Shown here one piece after another: positions 8,090 to 17,148 of a DNA stretch of 64,000 bases. Made by a program: the position numbers and the translations under genes. Origin of the DNA: Polaribacter tangerinus (GTDB taxonomy: Bacteria; Bacteroidota; Bacteroidia; Flavobacteriales; Flavobacteriaceae). Each line of letters opens with the position of its first letter. Within the stretch, counting starts at the first letter, position 1. A model generated the notes under the pieces. It saw only the letters and a list, made by a program, of their open reading frames with translations. It did no database searches and was not told the DNA's origin. The DNA lies in contig NZ_CP150668.1 of the NCBI RefSeq assembly GCF_038024095.1, positions 2,170,001-2,234,000 on the forward strand. Direction: 5' to 3'.

Positions 8090-8632
8090 CTAATATCCTT
8101 CGGGTAATTCTATTTTTTCACCTCTAATTCTTTTCTCCAATAATTCTATCAATTTCTTTTCAGACATTCTATAGTCAGTCCACCCGCACTGAACTATATC
8201 CATTTCTCCTCCCTCAAGAACATTAAGGTACCGTTTGTAGACTTCCTTAAGTTTCGAATTTTCGGACTCAATTAACCCTTCTTTCTGATTTTTATATTCA
8301 AATTCTGAATATTCGCCATACCACTCTTCCAAAGTCCACTTCCCTTTTTTAAAATTGAATGTATATCCATCATCTTCTCCATAATTCAATTCCAATTGAT
8401 CATTCTCAGATGGTGCATATTCAAAGTCAAAGACATTAACTGTATTGAGTCTCCTTAGAATCTTTCTTCTTTCAATCTTATTGATTAGATTTAGTGGCAT
8501 CATCATACCAATTCTCACCATTGTCTCCTCACTATCATTAGTACTATTCATTCGTAGTATCCAATGTGGTTTTGTGTAGTCTATATCAGAACTACAGGTA
8601 CATAATCGGAATGGTCCATTGAAATCACACAT
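8090..8632 (-). CDS. hypothetical protein divergent from the BREX operon
   Basis: A 180-residue acidic protein (many Glu, Asp, Tyr) that I do not recognise. The N-terminus has three Cys (MCDF, CTCSSD), and the middle carries a predicted beta segment (YTFNFKKGKWTLEEWYGEYSEFEY). There is no signal peptide or membrane helix. It starts 78 bp from the start of the BREX leader HTH gene on the other strand. The intergenic stretch must therefore hold both promoters, and the HTH protein could control both sides. It lies 21 bp upstream of the DUF4268 nuclease gene and is probably in one transcript with it. Confidence 0.55.
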   Translation of the reverse strand: MCDFNGPFRLCTCSSDIDYTKPHWILRMNSTNDSEETMVRIGMMMPLNLINKIERRKILRRLNTVNVFDFEYAPSENDQLELNYGEDDGYTFNFKKGKWTLEEWYGEYSEFEYKNQKEGLIESENSKLKEVYKRYLNVLEGGEMDIVQCGWTDYRMSEKKLIELLEKRIRGEKIELPEGY

Positions 8633-8710
8633 AAATCATATTCTAATTGGTCATAAAGATAATAATTTATATCTTTCGGAAGTAAAACTTTAATTTTTAT
8701 TAAAAGTATA

Positions 8711-8887
8711 ATGCTAAAAGAAGTATTCAAATCTAAAGGAATTAAACAGAAATTTTTAGCTTCAAAAATGGGAGTTTCTGAGGTTACGCTTTCAAATTGG
8801 GTAACCGGAAAAACTTCACCCTCTAAAAAAAATCTCGAAAAATTGAGTGATATTTTAGATGTTTCAATTAATGAATTCACTCAATGA
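8711..8887 (+). CDS. small Xre-type helix-turn-helix regulator coupled to brxA
   Basis: A 58-residue protein starting MLKEVFKSKG with a complete HTH_3 fold: IKQKFLASKMGVSEVTLSNW is the recognition unit, then VTGKTSPSKKNLEKLSDILDV. It consists of little beyond the DNA-binding domain. Its TGA overlaps the ATG of brxA (ATGA, 8884-8887), so the two are translationally coupled and it is the first gene of the BREX operon. Known BREX regulators (BrxR) are larger WYL-domain proteins, so a minimal Xre protein here would be a different control device. It probably binds the 78-bp divergent promoter region. Confidence 0.8.
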   Translation: MLKEVFKSKGIKQKFLASKMGVSEVTLSNWVTGKTSPSKKNLEKLSDILDVSINEFTQ

Positions 8888-9477
8888 TAGAATCTAATTT
8901 AAAATATGAGTTTTCCTTTACCGCATCGTCTTTGAGGGTTAACGATATGGTTCTATTTGCCACAAAGTATCTGAATGAGGGGGTTATGGAATTTAACTCA
9001 GATAAGGGAACTACAAATAAAAGGATGGTTTCTGAGTTCAAGAAAAGAATTGATAATTTGACAGTAAATCAGCAGGAATTGTTGTTGAACTCTAATTTTT
9101 CTAACCAAAAACAACTTGCCTTTCTATCGGCTTGTAAAACCTATAGTTTGCTTAGAGATTTTGTGATAGAGGTGGTTCGTGAAAAATTCTTAATAATGGA
9201 TTATAATCTAACTGAAACAGACTACATTTCATTTATTAGAAGAAAAGAAATTAATCATGATGAATTGGCAAATCTAACCGATCAGACTCAAGCAAAAGTA
9301 AAACAAGTTATTTTTAAAATTTTAGAACAGGCGGGCATCATAGATAATGTTAGGAATAAAGAAATACAACTACAGATATTAGGAGCATCAACCAAAAAGT
9401 CTATTATTGAAGATAATCCAGAATGGTTGAAAGTCTTTCTTTTATCCGATATGGATATCCAAAACGAATTGAATTAA
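8884..9477 (+). CDS. brxA: BREX protein BrxA (DUF1819)
   Basis: A 197-residue protein matching the small BrxA/DUF1819 family: YEFSFTASSLRVNDMVLFA at the start, a helical middle with LRDFVIEVVREKF, and a C-terminal winged-helix-like stretch ending FLLSDMDIQNELN. BrxA is a DNA-binding core component of type I BREX, which blocks phage replication and marks host DNA by methylation. The start overlaps the preceding regulator by 4 bp, and brxB follows after 1 bp. The length fits the family (about 200 residues). Confidence 0.9.
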   Translation: MIESNLKYEFSFTASSLRVNDMVLFATKYLNEGVMEFNSDKGTTNKRMVSEFKKRIDNLTVNQQELLLNSNFSNQKQLAFLSACKTYSLLRDFVIEVVREKFLIMDYNLTETDYISFIRRKEINHDELANLTDQTQAKVKQVIFKILEQAGIIDNVRNKEIQLQILGASTKKSIIEDNPEWLKVFLLSDMDIQNELN

Positions 9478-9478
9478 T

Positions 9479-10057
9479 ATGGAAAATATAAGTAGAAAAT
9501 TTGATCACTTATTCAAGGTAATCTCAAAAAAAGGATTTCTCAATAAAGAGTCACTTGGTGGTGAAATTCCTTTTTTTATTTCCCCATATAATGCAAAACA
9601 AGAAATTCAAATTCGTGAATCAATAGGACTTCTTAAAAACAAATTAAGTAACCACGGTATCGAAGTATTAGAAATCAATCTATTTGATCTTATCTGTGAA
9701 TTATTAGAATCCTCAGGAGGTTTAGAGAGAATGTATATGGTAGAGCGTAAAAAGGGTTCTCAAAAGTTTCTTCGTGCACTTCAATCATCTCTTAATATTC
9801 ATGAGGTATTGGTTCCAAAAATTAAAGAAATAATAGATTCTTCCAATTCAAAAGTATATTTTTTGACTGGAATTGGTCTTGTATTTCCCTTTATAAGATC
9901 TCACAACATTTTAAATAATTTACAATCTGTTGCCAAAGAATCTCCTACAGTTGCATTTTTTCCAGGTGATTACAACGGTCATACACTAAATCTATTTGGC
10001 TTACTTAAAGACGACAATTACTATAGAGCATTCAACATTGAAAAAATAGAAGCATGA
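9479..10057 (+). CDS. brxB: BREX protein BrxB (DUF1788)
   Basis: A 192-residue protein of the BrxB/DUF1788 family. The C-terminal half has the family pattern TGIGLVFPFIRSHNIL, then PTVAFFPGDYNG and LFGLLKDDNYYRAF. BrxB is a conserved core component of BREX; its biochemical role is not settled. It starts 1 bp after brxA and its stop overlaps the brxC start (ATGA at 10054-10057), so expression is tightly tied to its neighbours. Confidence 0.92.
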   Translation: MENISRKFDHLFKVISKKGFLNKESLGGEIPFFISPYNAKQEIQIRESIGLLKNKLSNHGIEVLEINLFDLICELLESSGGLERMYMVERKKGSQKFLRALQSSLNIHEVLVPKIKEIIDSSNSKVYFLTGIGLVFPFIRSHNILNNLQSVAKESPTVAFFPGDYNGHTLNLFGLLKDDNYYRAFNIEKIEA

Positions 10058-13000
10058 AAATAAACTCCATCTTTCAAAAAAATATCAATAGAAATATTGA
10101 AACGGTCATCAAAGCTGATGACAGAGATCATATCTCAGACGAAGTTGCTGAATATGTAATCACCAACGAAATTTCTAAAAAAATTAGAGAATTCTTTTCT
10201 GCATATAACTCATATGCAGGCGCCAACGGTGTTTGGATATCGGGGTTCTTTGGTAGTGGTAAATCTCACCTACTAAAAATATTATCTTATGTTTTGGAAA
10301 ATAAAGAGTTTGATGGGTATTCAAGCGGAGATTTATTTGCCGAGAAAATTGAAAATGATGAAATGCTAAAGGGAGATGTCCTTGCAGCGTGTAAAGTCCC
10401 TTCAGAGTCTGTACTTTTTAACATTGACCAACAGGCTCAAATCACAAGCAAAGAAGATGCTAATGCAATTCTTGAAGTATTTTATAAAGTATTCTATGAT
10501 CATTTAGGACACTATGGGTTCATTCCTCATGTTGCCGAATTTGAAATGTGGTTAGATGAAGAGGGTATTTTAAAAGATTTTAAAGAAAAATTCAAAACAA
10601 AAAATGGAAATCAATGGGAAGATGTTCGTAAAAATTATTTTGACATAAAACTTCAACAGGATCTTAGTGCAGTTTTGGGGGAACTGAAAAACGTTGGACC
10701 TGAGGATTACATAGATGTTTTGGATAAACTTGAAGAAAACCACAAGCAATCTATTGAAGATTTTTGTAATAGAGTTCAACAATACATATCCAAACAAGAA
10801 AAAGGTTTTAGACTGAATTTCTTTGTTGACGAAGTTGGACAATACATCAGTGACAACACCAAATTGATGTTAAATCTCCAAACCATTGCAGAATCTCTTG
10901 CTACCAAAACAAAAGGAAATTCTTGGATTTTGGTGACCTCTCAAGAAGATATGGAGGCCATTGTAGGGGATATGAATAAATCACAACAAAATGACTTTTC
11001 AAGAATACAGGCACGCTTTAAAATCAAAATTCCACTCACATCGGCTAACGTAGACGAAGTGATAGAAAAAAGACTTTTAAAGAAGAATGAAGATGCGCAA
11101 TCTCAATTGAAAAAAGTATATACAAAGGAGAGAGATCATCTAAGAACTATATACTCATTCTCTGACGCAGGTGTTCAATTTAAGGGTTACAAAGATGATG
11201 GTGATTTCGTAAACAAGTTCCCTTTTCTTCCATATCAATTTGATTTATTTCAGCAATGTAGAAGAGCATTATCTACGCACAATGCATTTCAAGGGAAGCA
11301 CTCATCTGTTGGTGAAAGGTCTATGCTTGGAGTATTTCAACAGGTCACTCAAAAGTTAGGAACGTCAGGGTTAACTGAACTTGTAAGTTTTGATCAAATG
11401 TTTGAGGGGATTCGAAATGAACTTAAAGGAGAAATTCAATCTTCGATTTTAGTTGCAGAGAATAACTTAGATAATTCTTTTGCTATACAAGTTCTTAAGA
11501 CATTGTTCTTAGTTAAGTACTATAATAGTTTCAAGACTACAAAAAGAAATGTTTCTGTTTTATTAATTGATAGTTATTCTGTTGATCTGAAAGAACATGA
11601 TAAAAAAATAGATGAATCACTCAACCTACTTGAGAATCAGAGCTACATCCAAAGAAATGGTGACTTATATGAATTTTTGACAGATGATGAGAAAGACGTA
11701 GAGCAAGAAATCAAAGAAGTAGATGCAGACGACCAAGCAGTAAATCAACTGCTAAAAGAAATTTTGTTTGATGAAATCATCCGCGACAATAAAATCAAGT
11801 TTGATGAAAACAAACAAGACTATAAGTTTACCAGTAAAATTGATGGAGCTGCTCTTGGAAGAGAAGAAGAATTGGGGATTGAAATTATCACTCCCAACTA
11901 TCATTACTATGATGAAATAAACGAAATGGCTACTCAAACAATGGGACTTTCTATGATGCGTCTTCGCATGCCCGAAGATGGGGTATTTATCAAAGATGCT
12001 AAGATGTACATCAGAACCAATAAGTACATCAAGCAAAATCAATCTACATCATTAAAAACAGAAAGAAAAAGAATACTACATGATAAAGCGGTCCAGAACA
12101 ACGAACGCAAATCAAATCTGGTAAAAATGGCAAATAATTTGTTGTCAAAATCTGATGTATTCATTAATGGTACTTCTCAAGAATTAGGCGCCACTTCTGA
12201 CGGTAAAACCAAAGTGATTAAAGCCTTTCAAATTCTTGTAAAAACAGTGTATCCAAATCTAAAGATGTTGGGTAATCATCAATACACTGAAGACACAATT
12301 AGAAGAATTGTACTGTCTACTCAAGATGATCTTTTTGGTGCTGATGATACAACTATTTCAGAGGCTGAAAATGAAATTCTAATTTTAATTAATAGAAGAA
12401 AAGGACAATCGGATAGAACTTCATTAAATGATTTAAAAAATCATTTTGGACTAAAACCTTTTGGATGGTATCCAAATGCGGTGTGGTCTATGATTGCTCG
12501 CTTATACAAACGGGGTAAAATTGAAATGAAACAAGATTCTAATCTCTTGGAAGATCAACAGGTGGTTAATGCACTTCTTGTGAGTTCAAATTATGGCAAT
12601 ACCTTGATTGAGGTGCAAAAAGATGTAGACCCAAAACTTGTTAGAGAACTAAAGTCTCTCTATTCAGAGGCATTTGACGAATCTTGTCCTCATCAAGAAG
12701 CAAAAGATATTGCAATAGGTTTTAAAGAAAAACTCTCTGCTGTACTTCAGGAAGTAAATGGTCTTGTTCAAAATTCTAATAATTATCCTTTTTTGAATTT
12801 ATTAGAATCTATTCAAGATAAACTTAAACTATGGGCTGGGAAGGATTATAGTTATTTCTTGTTAAGTAGACCTGAATACGAAGATTTATTGTTGGATGCC
12901 AAAGAAGACCTATTGGATCCGATAAGAAAATTCATTAACGGAGATCAAAGAAAAATCTATGATGAAATTCGTCAAATTGTAAATAGTGATACCACAAACC

Positions 13001-13530
13001 TGTCTTTTGTTCAGGGTAATGAAATGGACCAATTAAGGAGTGTGTTAGTAAGTGAGAAACCTTTCTTAGGAACATTGATTCGAGATGCAAAGGGAACAAT
13101 GGATAGTCTTAAGAGTAAGATCCTTTCTAAAATTAAAGAAGAAAAGGAGTCTGCCATTGAAAAAGTGAATTCAATTGTGACGCATTTTAAGAAAAAAGAT
13201 GAGTTTTCAAAATTGAGTGACTCTCAAAAAGAAGAGATTTTATGTCCTTTTAATGAAGCTACAAAAGAATTAAAAGATGAACGTTTTATTTCAAACATCA
13301 AAAATATCACTCAAAATGTTCAAAACAGAATAGAACCTCAACAACTCACCAAGCTTCAGAGGTTAACATCAGAAGGTGCTGAACAATTCGAGTACATCAA
13401 AGCGAGTGGAATTCATGTTTCTTATGACAAACGAGAGTTGAAAACGAATGAGGATGTAGACGATTATATCGAAACTTTAAGAGAAAAGTACAAAGAACAA
13501 ATAAGTAAGAACCGTAGAATTTCACTTTAA
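10054..13530 (+). CDS. brxC: BREX ATPase BrxC/PglY-type
   Basis: A 1158-residue P-loop ATPase of type I BREX. The Walker A is GFFGSGKS (64-71). The Walker B is FFVDE (256-260), preceded by a long helical insertion. The rest is mostly helical and coiled, typical for BrxC. The protein forms part of the machinery that recognises or acts on phage DNA with PglX and PglZ. The length agrees with known BrxC (about 1200). The gene overlaps brxB by 4 bp and is separated from pglX by 3 bp. There are no frameshifts or missing motifs. Confidence 0.93.
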   Translation: MKINSIFQKNINRNIETVIKADDRDHISDEVAEYVITNEISKKIREFFSAYNSYAGANGVWISGFFGSGKSHLLKILSYVLENKEFDGYSSGDLFAEKIENDEMLKGDVLAACKVPSESVLFNIDQQAQITSKEDANAILEVFYKVFYDHLGHYGFIPHVAEFEMWLDEEGILKDFKEKFKTKNGNQWEDVRKNYFDIKLQQDLSAVLGELKNVGPEDYIDVLDKLEENHKQSIEDFCNRVQQYISKQEKGFRLNFFVDEVGQYISDNTKLMLNLQTIAESLATKTKGNSWILVTSQEDMEAIVGDMNKSQQNDFSRIQARFKIKIPLTSANVDEVIEKRLLKKNEDAQSQLKKVYTKERDHLRTIYSFSDAGVQFKGYKDDGDFVNKFPFLPYQFDLFQQCRRALSTHNAFQGKHSSVGERSMLGVFQQVTQKLGTSGLTELVSFDQMFEGIRNELKGEIQSSILVAENNLDNSFAIQVLKTLFLVKYYNSFKTTKRNVSVLLIDSYSVDLKEHDKKIDESLNLLENQSYIQRNGDLYEFLTDDEKDVEQEIKEVDADDQAVNQLLKEILFDEIIRDNKIKFDENKQDYKFTSKIDGAALGREEELGIEIITPNYHYYDEINEMATQTMGLSMMRLRMPEDGVFIKDAKMYIRTNKYIKQNQSTSLKTERKRILHDKAVQNNERKSNLVKMANNLLSKSDVFINGTSQELGATSDGKTKVIKAFQILVKTVYPNLKMLGNHQYTEDTIRRIVLSTQDDLFGADDTTISEAENEILILINRRKGQSDRTSLNDLKNHFGLKPFGWYPNAVWSMIARLYKRGKIEMKQDSNLLEDQQVVNALLVSSNYGNTLIEVQKDVDPKLVRELKSLYSEAFDESCPHQEAKDIAIGFKEKLSAVLQEVNGLVQNSNNYPFLNLLESIQDKLKLWAGKDYSYFLLSRPEYEDLLLDAKEDLLDPIRKFINGDQRKIYDEIRQIVNSDTTNLSFVQGNEMDQLRSVLVSEKPFLGTLIRDAKGTMDSLKSKILSKIKEEKESAIEKVNSIVTHFKKKDEFSKLSDSQKEEILCPFNEATKELKDERFISNIKNITQNVQNRIEPQQLTKLQRLTSEGAEQFEYIKASGIHVSYDKRELKTNEDVDDYIETLREKYKEQISKNRRISL

Positions 13531-13533
13531 TCA

Positions 13534-16500
13534 ATGAATACAAACCAATTAAAAAAGTTTGCTCAAGAGGCCAGAAGAAAATTAATCGATCAAGTATCGG
13601 CTAAACTCAACTATGTTTTAACCTCAGATACTGCTGAACTTCGTGAGAAGAGTTCATCAATTAATAAACTTAAAGAGGCGCTAAAAGAAACCTCCAAAGA
13701 ACAGTTGATTGACAAGGTAGCCTATACTTGGTTCAACAGGTTTGTTGCGCTTCGATTTATGGATGTTAACGACTATCAACCTATTGGTGTTCGAGTAGTA
13801 TCTACCTTAGAAGGGTTTACTACCCCTGAGATTTTGGATGAGGCTAAAAGAGGTCATATTCATGATGAAATCCAAGTGGATAGAAGAAAAATCGGAGATT
13901 TATTGGATGGACGTATACCCAGTTCTAATGCGCAAAATGAGGTATACAAACTTCTTTTAACAGGTGTTTGTAATCACCTGCATAAGACCTTTCCGTTTCT
14001 TTTTGAGCGTATTGATGATTTTACAGAACTATTACTACCAGATGATCTAACCTCTGAATTCTCAATCATTCAAGATATCCGTAATGGGATGTCTAAAGGG
14101 GACTGTGAAGAAGTTGAGATTATAGGGTGGTTGTACCAGTTTTATATTTCTGAGAAGAAAGACGAAGTGTTCGCTTCAAAGGATAAGGTTAAGAAAGAAG
14201 ATATTCCTGCAGCTACTCAGTTATTCACTCCAAGATGGATTGTTGAATACATGGTTCAAAATACCGTTGGGAAATTGTGGTTACTAAATAACCCAACCTC
14301 AAGATTAAAGGACCACATGCCTTATTATATTGAGTCTACTGAGAAGGATGATGACTTTTTAAAGATAGATTCTGTTGAAGAAATCACTTTATTAGATCAA
14401 GCCTGTGGTAGTGGACACATCTTAGTTTATGGATTTGAGTTATTGACCAAGATTTACGAGGAAGAAGGATATAACACCTCAGAAATACCACAACTAATTA
14501 TCAATAAAAACTTATTTGGTTTTGAGATTGATGAACGTGCTGCTCAACTATCGGGATTTGCATTACTAATGAAGGCTCGAGAATATAATAGACGAGTTTT
14601 TAGAAAAGAATTAAAACCCAATATTCTTTGTTACAAAGACCTTAAACTTACAGAGGAAGAGATCAAAGAGACATTTACACAACTTAAGGTTAAACTGACA
14701 GATGAGATGTTATTTGATCTTAAAAATATTCAACAAGCAACGAATTTAGGGTCCCTTATAAGTCCTCATTCAGAGGCTACATCTATAAAAGAAGTAATTG
14801 ATAAAGTGATTTATTCTAAATCTTCTTCTGATGTGTTTTTAAGGTATCGATTAGAGGAGTTGGAATTATCATTAGAACATCTCCTCTTGTTATCAAGAAA
14901 GTACCATTGTGTAGTAGACAACCCGCCTTATATGGGAGGTGGGAAGATGAATAAAATTTTGGGAAATTATGTTAAATCCAATTATCCAAATAGTAAGTCT
15001 GATTTAATGACTTGTTTCATGGAGTCTGGATGGAACACTCTTCACAATAATGGTTATTTAGGAATGATTAACCTTCCATCATGGTTATTCCTTTCTTCTT
15101 TTGAAAAACTCAGGAATATTCTCGTTAATGAGAAACATATTGACTCATTACTTCACATGGGACGTGGAATATTTGGTGTAGATTGGGGATCAACAGCATT
15201 CATAGTAAAAAATGGAGTTTCTAATTCAAATGGATCATACTTCAAACTTCATAAACGAAACTTTCAACACCTTTATCCAGAAGATATTCGAGATATTTTT
15301 CTAAAATCATTAGAGGATACTTCAGTAAAGATTGATTATGATAAGTATCGTGAAGGAGAAGGGGTGTCGTCTGTAGAGAATCTCATTTCTGCTAAAGGCA
15401 TAACAGTATCTTACAACACCAACCAAAAAGACTTTTCGAAAATTCCTGGCAGTCCAATAGGATATTGGGTTAATGAAAAAATTTATGAGGCATTCGAGAG
15501 GCATCCCTCTTTAGAAAATATTTCAAAATCCCGTATTGGCATGATGACTTCAGATAACATTCGATTTACAAGATCATGGGAGGAATCATCTTTTGAAAAT
15601 ATTGCTTTTAATATTGGAGACATTGAAACTTCTATTAGTGTTGATAAAAAATGGTTTCCCTATAATAAAGGGGGTGATTATAGAAAATGGTATGGTAATA
15701 ATGATTTAATAGTAAACTGGAAAAATGGTGGAGAAGAAATAGTAAGTAATGGTATGACAAGCTTCAGGGGTAAGTCTTTTTATTTTAAACAAGGCATCAC
15801 CTGGTCTTTTATTAGTTCTCGAAATTTTTGCGTGCGACAAAAGAAAAATGGATTCATATTTGATATTGGAGGTAGCTCAGCATTTCCTGATGATAAAAAT
15901 CTTAATCTTGTAACGTCTTTCCTTAGTGGTAAAGTTGCCAATTATTTATTGAAAATATTGAATCCTACTTTTAACATACAAGCGAATAATTTAAATTCTC
16001 TTCCTTTCTGTAACGCTGAAAATATTGAGGATAGAATTTTAAATTCAGTTAATGTATTAACAAATAGTTGTGTTGGAATTTCAGAAAAAGAATGGAATTC
16101 GAGGGAAACCTCTTGGGACTTTAATCAAAACGAGCTAATCTTACACAAATCTCAAGATCTCGAAGAAACCTACGATTTATACCAACAATACTGGAAACAA
16201 AAATTCTTCCAAATTCATAAAAATGAAGAAGAACTCAATCGTCAATTTATTGAAATCTACGCCCTTCAAGAGGAACTGACACCAGATGTCCCTTTAAAGG
16301 ATATAACCATTCTAAAAGAAGAAACATCTATTGTTAATGGTGAATTAGTATTTGATCAAAACGAGATTTTCTCTCAATTTATTAGTTATGCCGTTGGTTG
16401 TATGTTCGGAAGGTATTCCTTAGATAAAGAGGGACTTGTTCTTGCCAATCAAGGAGAAACACTTCAAGATTATCTATTAAAAGTTGAGAAACAAGAATTA

Positions 16501-17148
16501 GAACTATCCTTTGTTCCTGATGATGATAATATCATTCCAATATTAGATGATGAATGGTTTGAAGATGATATTGTGGGCAGGTTCTATGCATTTTTGAAAG
16601 CAAGTTTTGGAGAACAAAATTTTGAAAAGAACCTTTCTTTCATTGAAGATTCTTTAGGGAAAGACATACGTAAATATTTTGTAAAAGACTTTTATAAAGA
16701 TCATATAAAGAGATATAAGAAAAGACCAATCTATTGGATGTTCTCTTCTCCAAAAGGATCGTTTAACGTATTGGTGTATATGCACCGTTACACTCCAGAT
16801 ACGTTAAACCAAGTTCTAAATGGATACTTAAATGAATACCGAGAAAAACTAAAAACAAGAATTGAAACCTTAGATCATTTAATGGTTTCTGGGAGTCCTT
16901 CAGAGCAGAACAAAGCGTCCAAAGAAAAGGATAAAATTCAGTTGGTTCTTTTGGAGTTGCAGGAGTATGAAAGAGAAATTTTATATCCATTGGCCACAGA
17001 ACGTATCTCAATTGATTTAGATGATGGTGTACTGGTAAACTATAATAAATTTGGAAAGGCCATAGCATCAGTTGCAGGGCTCAATGATAAGAAGGCTAAA
17101 GAAAAGGTTAAGAAATTTGATTGGATTGATACCACAACAATACGATGA
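13534..17148 (+). CDS. pglX: BREX adenine-specific DNA methyltransferase PglX
   Basis: A 1204-residue N6-adenine methyltransferase that marks the host genome and sets BREX specificity. The S-adenosylmethionine motif is DQACGSGH (288-295). The catalytic motif is NPPY (463-466), the order of gamma-class enzymes. A long C-terminal half contains the target-recognition region. Length and layout match type I PglX. The last four bases overlap the pglZ start (ATGA). The reading frame is intact and no phase-variable homopolymer interruption was seen. Confidence 0.95.
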   Translation: MNTNQLKKFAQEARRKLIDQVSAKLNYVLTSDTAELREKSSSINKLKEALKETSKEQLIDKVAYTWFNRFVALRFMDVNDYQPIGVRVVSTLEGFTTPEILDEAKRGHIHDEIQVDRRKIGDLLDGRIPSSNAQNEVYKLLLTGVCNHLHKTFPFLFERIDDFTELLLPDDLTSEFSIIQDIRNGMSKGDCEEVEIIGWLYQFYISEKKDEVFASKDKVKKEDIPAATQLFTPRWIVEYMVQNTVGKLWLLNNPTSRLKDHMPYYIESTEKDDDFLKIDSVEEITLLDQACGSGHILVYGFELLTKIYEEEGYNTSEIPQLIINKNLFGFEIDERAAQLSGFALLMKAREYNRRVFRKELKPNILCYKDLKLTEEEIKETFTQLKVKLTDEMLFDLKNIQQATNLGSLISPHSEATSIKEVIDKVIYSKSSSDVFLRYRLEELELSLEHLLLLSRKYHCVVDNPPYMGGGKMNKILGNYVKSNYPNSKSDLMTCFMESGWNTLHNNGYLGMINLPSWLFLSSFEKLRNILVNEKHIDSLLHMGRGIFGVDWGSTAFIVKNGVSNSNGSYFKLHKRNFQHLYPEDIRDIFLKSLEDTSVKIDYDKYREGEGVSSVENLISAKGITVSYNTNQKDFSKIPGSPIGYWVNEKIYEAFERHPSLENISKSRIGMMTSDNIRFTRSWEESSFENIAFNIGDIETSISVDKKWFPYNKGGDYRKWYGNNDLIVNWKNGGEEIVSNGMTSFRGKSFYFKQGITWSFISSRNFCVRQKKNGFIFDIGGSSAFPDDKNLNLVTSFLSGKVANYLLKILNPTFNIQANNLNSLPFCNAENIEDRILNSVNVLTNSCVGISEKEWNSRETSWDFNQNELILHKSQDLEETYDLYQQYWKQKFFQIHKNEEELNRQFIEIYALQEELTPDVPLKDITILKEETSIVNGELVFDQNEIFSQFISYAVGCMFGRYSLDKEGLVLANQGETLQDYLLKVEKQELELSFVPDDDNIIPILDDEWFEDDIVGRFYAFLKASFGEQNFEKNLSFIEDSLGKDIRKYFVKDFYKDHIKRYKKRPIYWMFSSPKGSFNVLVYMHRYTPDTLNQVLNGYLNEYREKLKTRIETLDHLMVSGSPSEQNKASKEKDKIQLVLLELQEYEREILYPLATERISIDLDDGVLVNYNKFGKAIASVAGLNDKKAKEKVKKFDWIDTTTIR

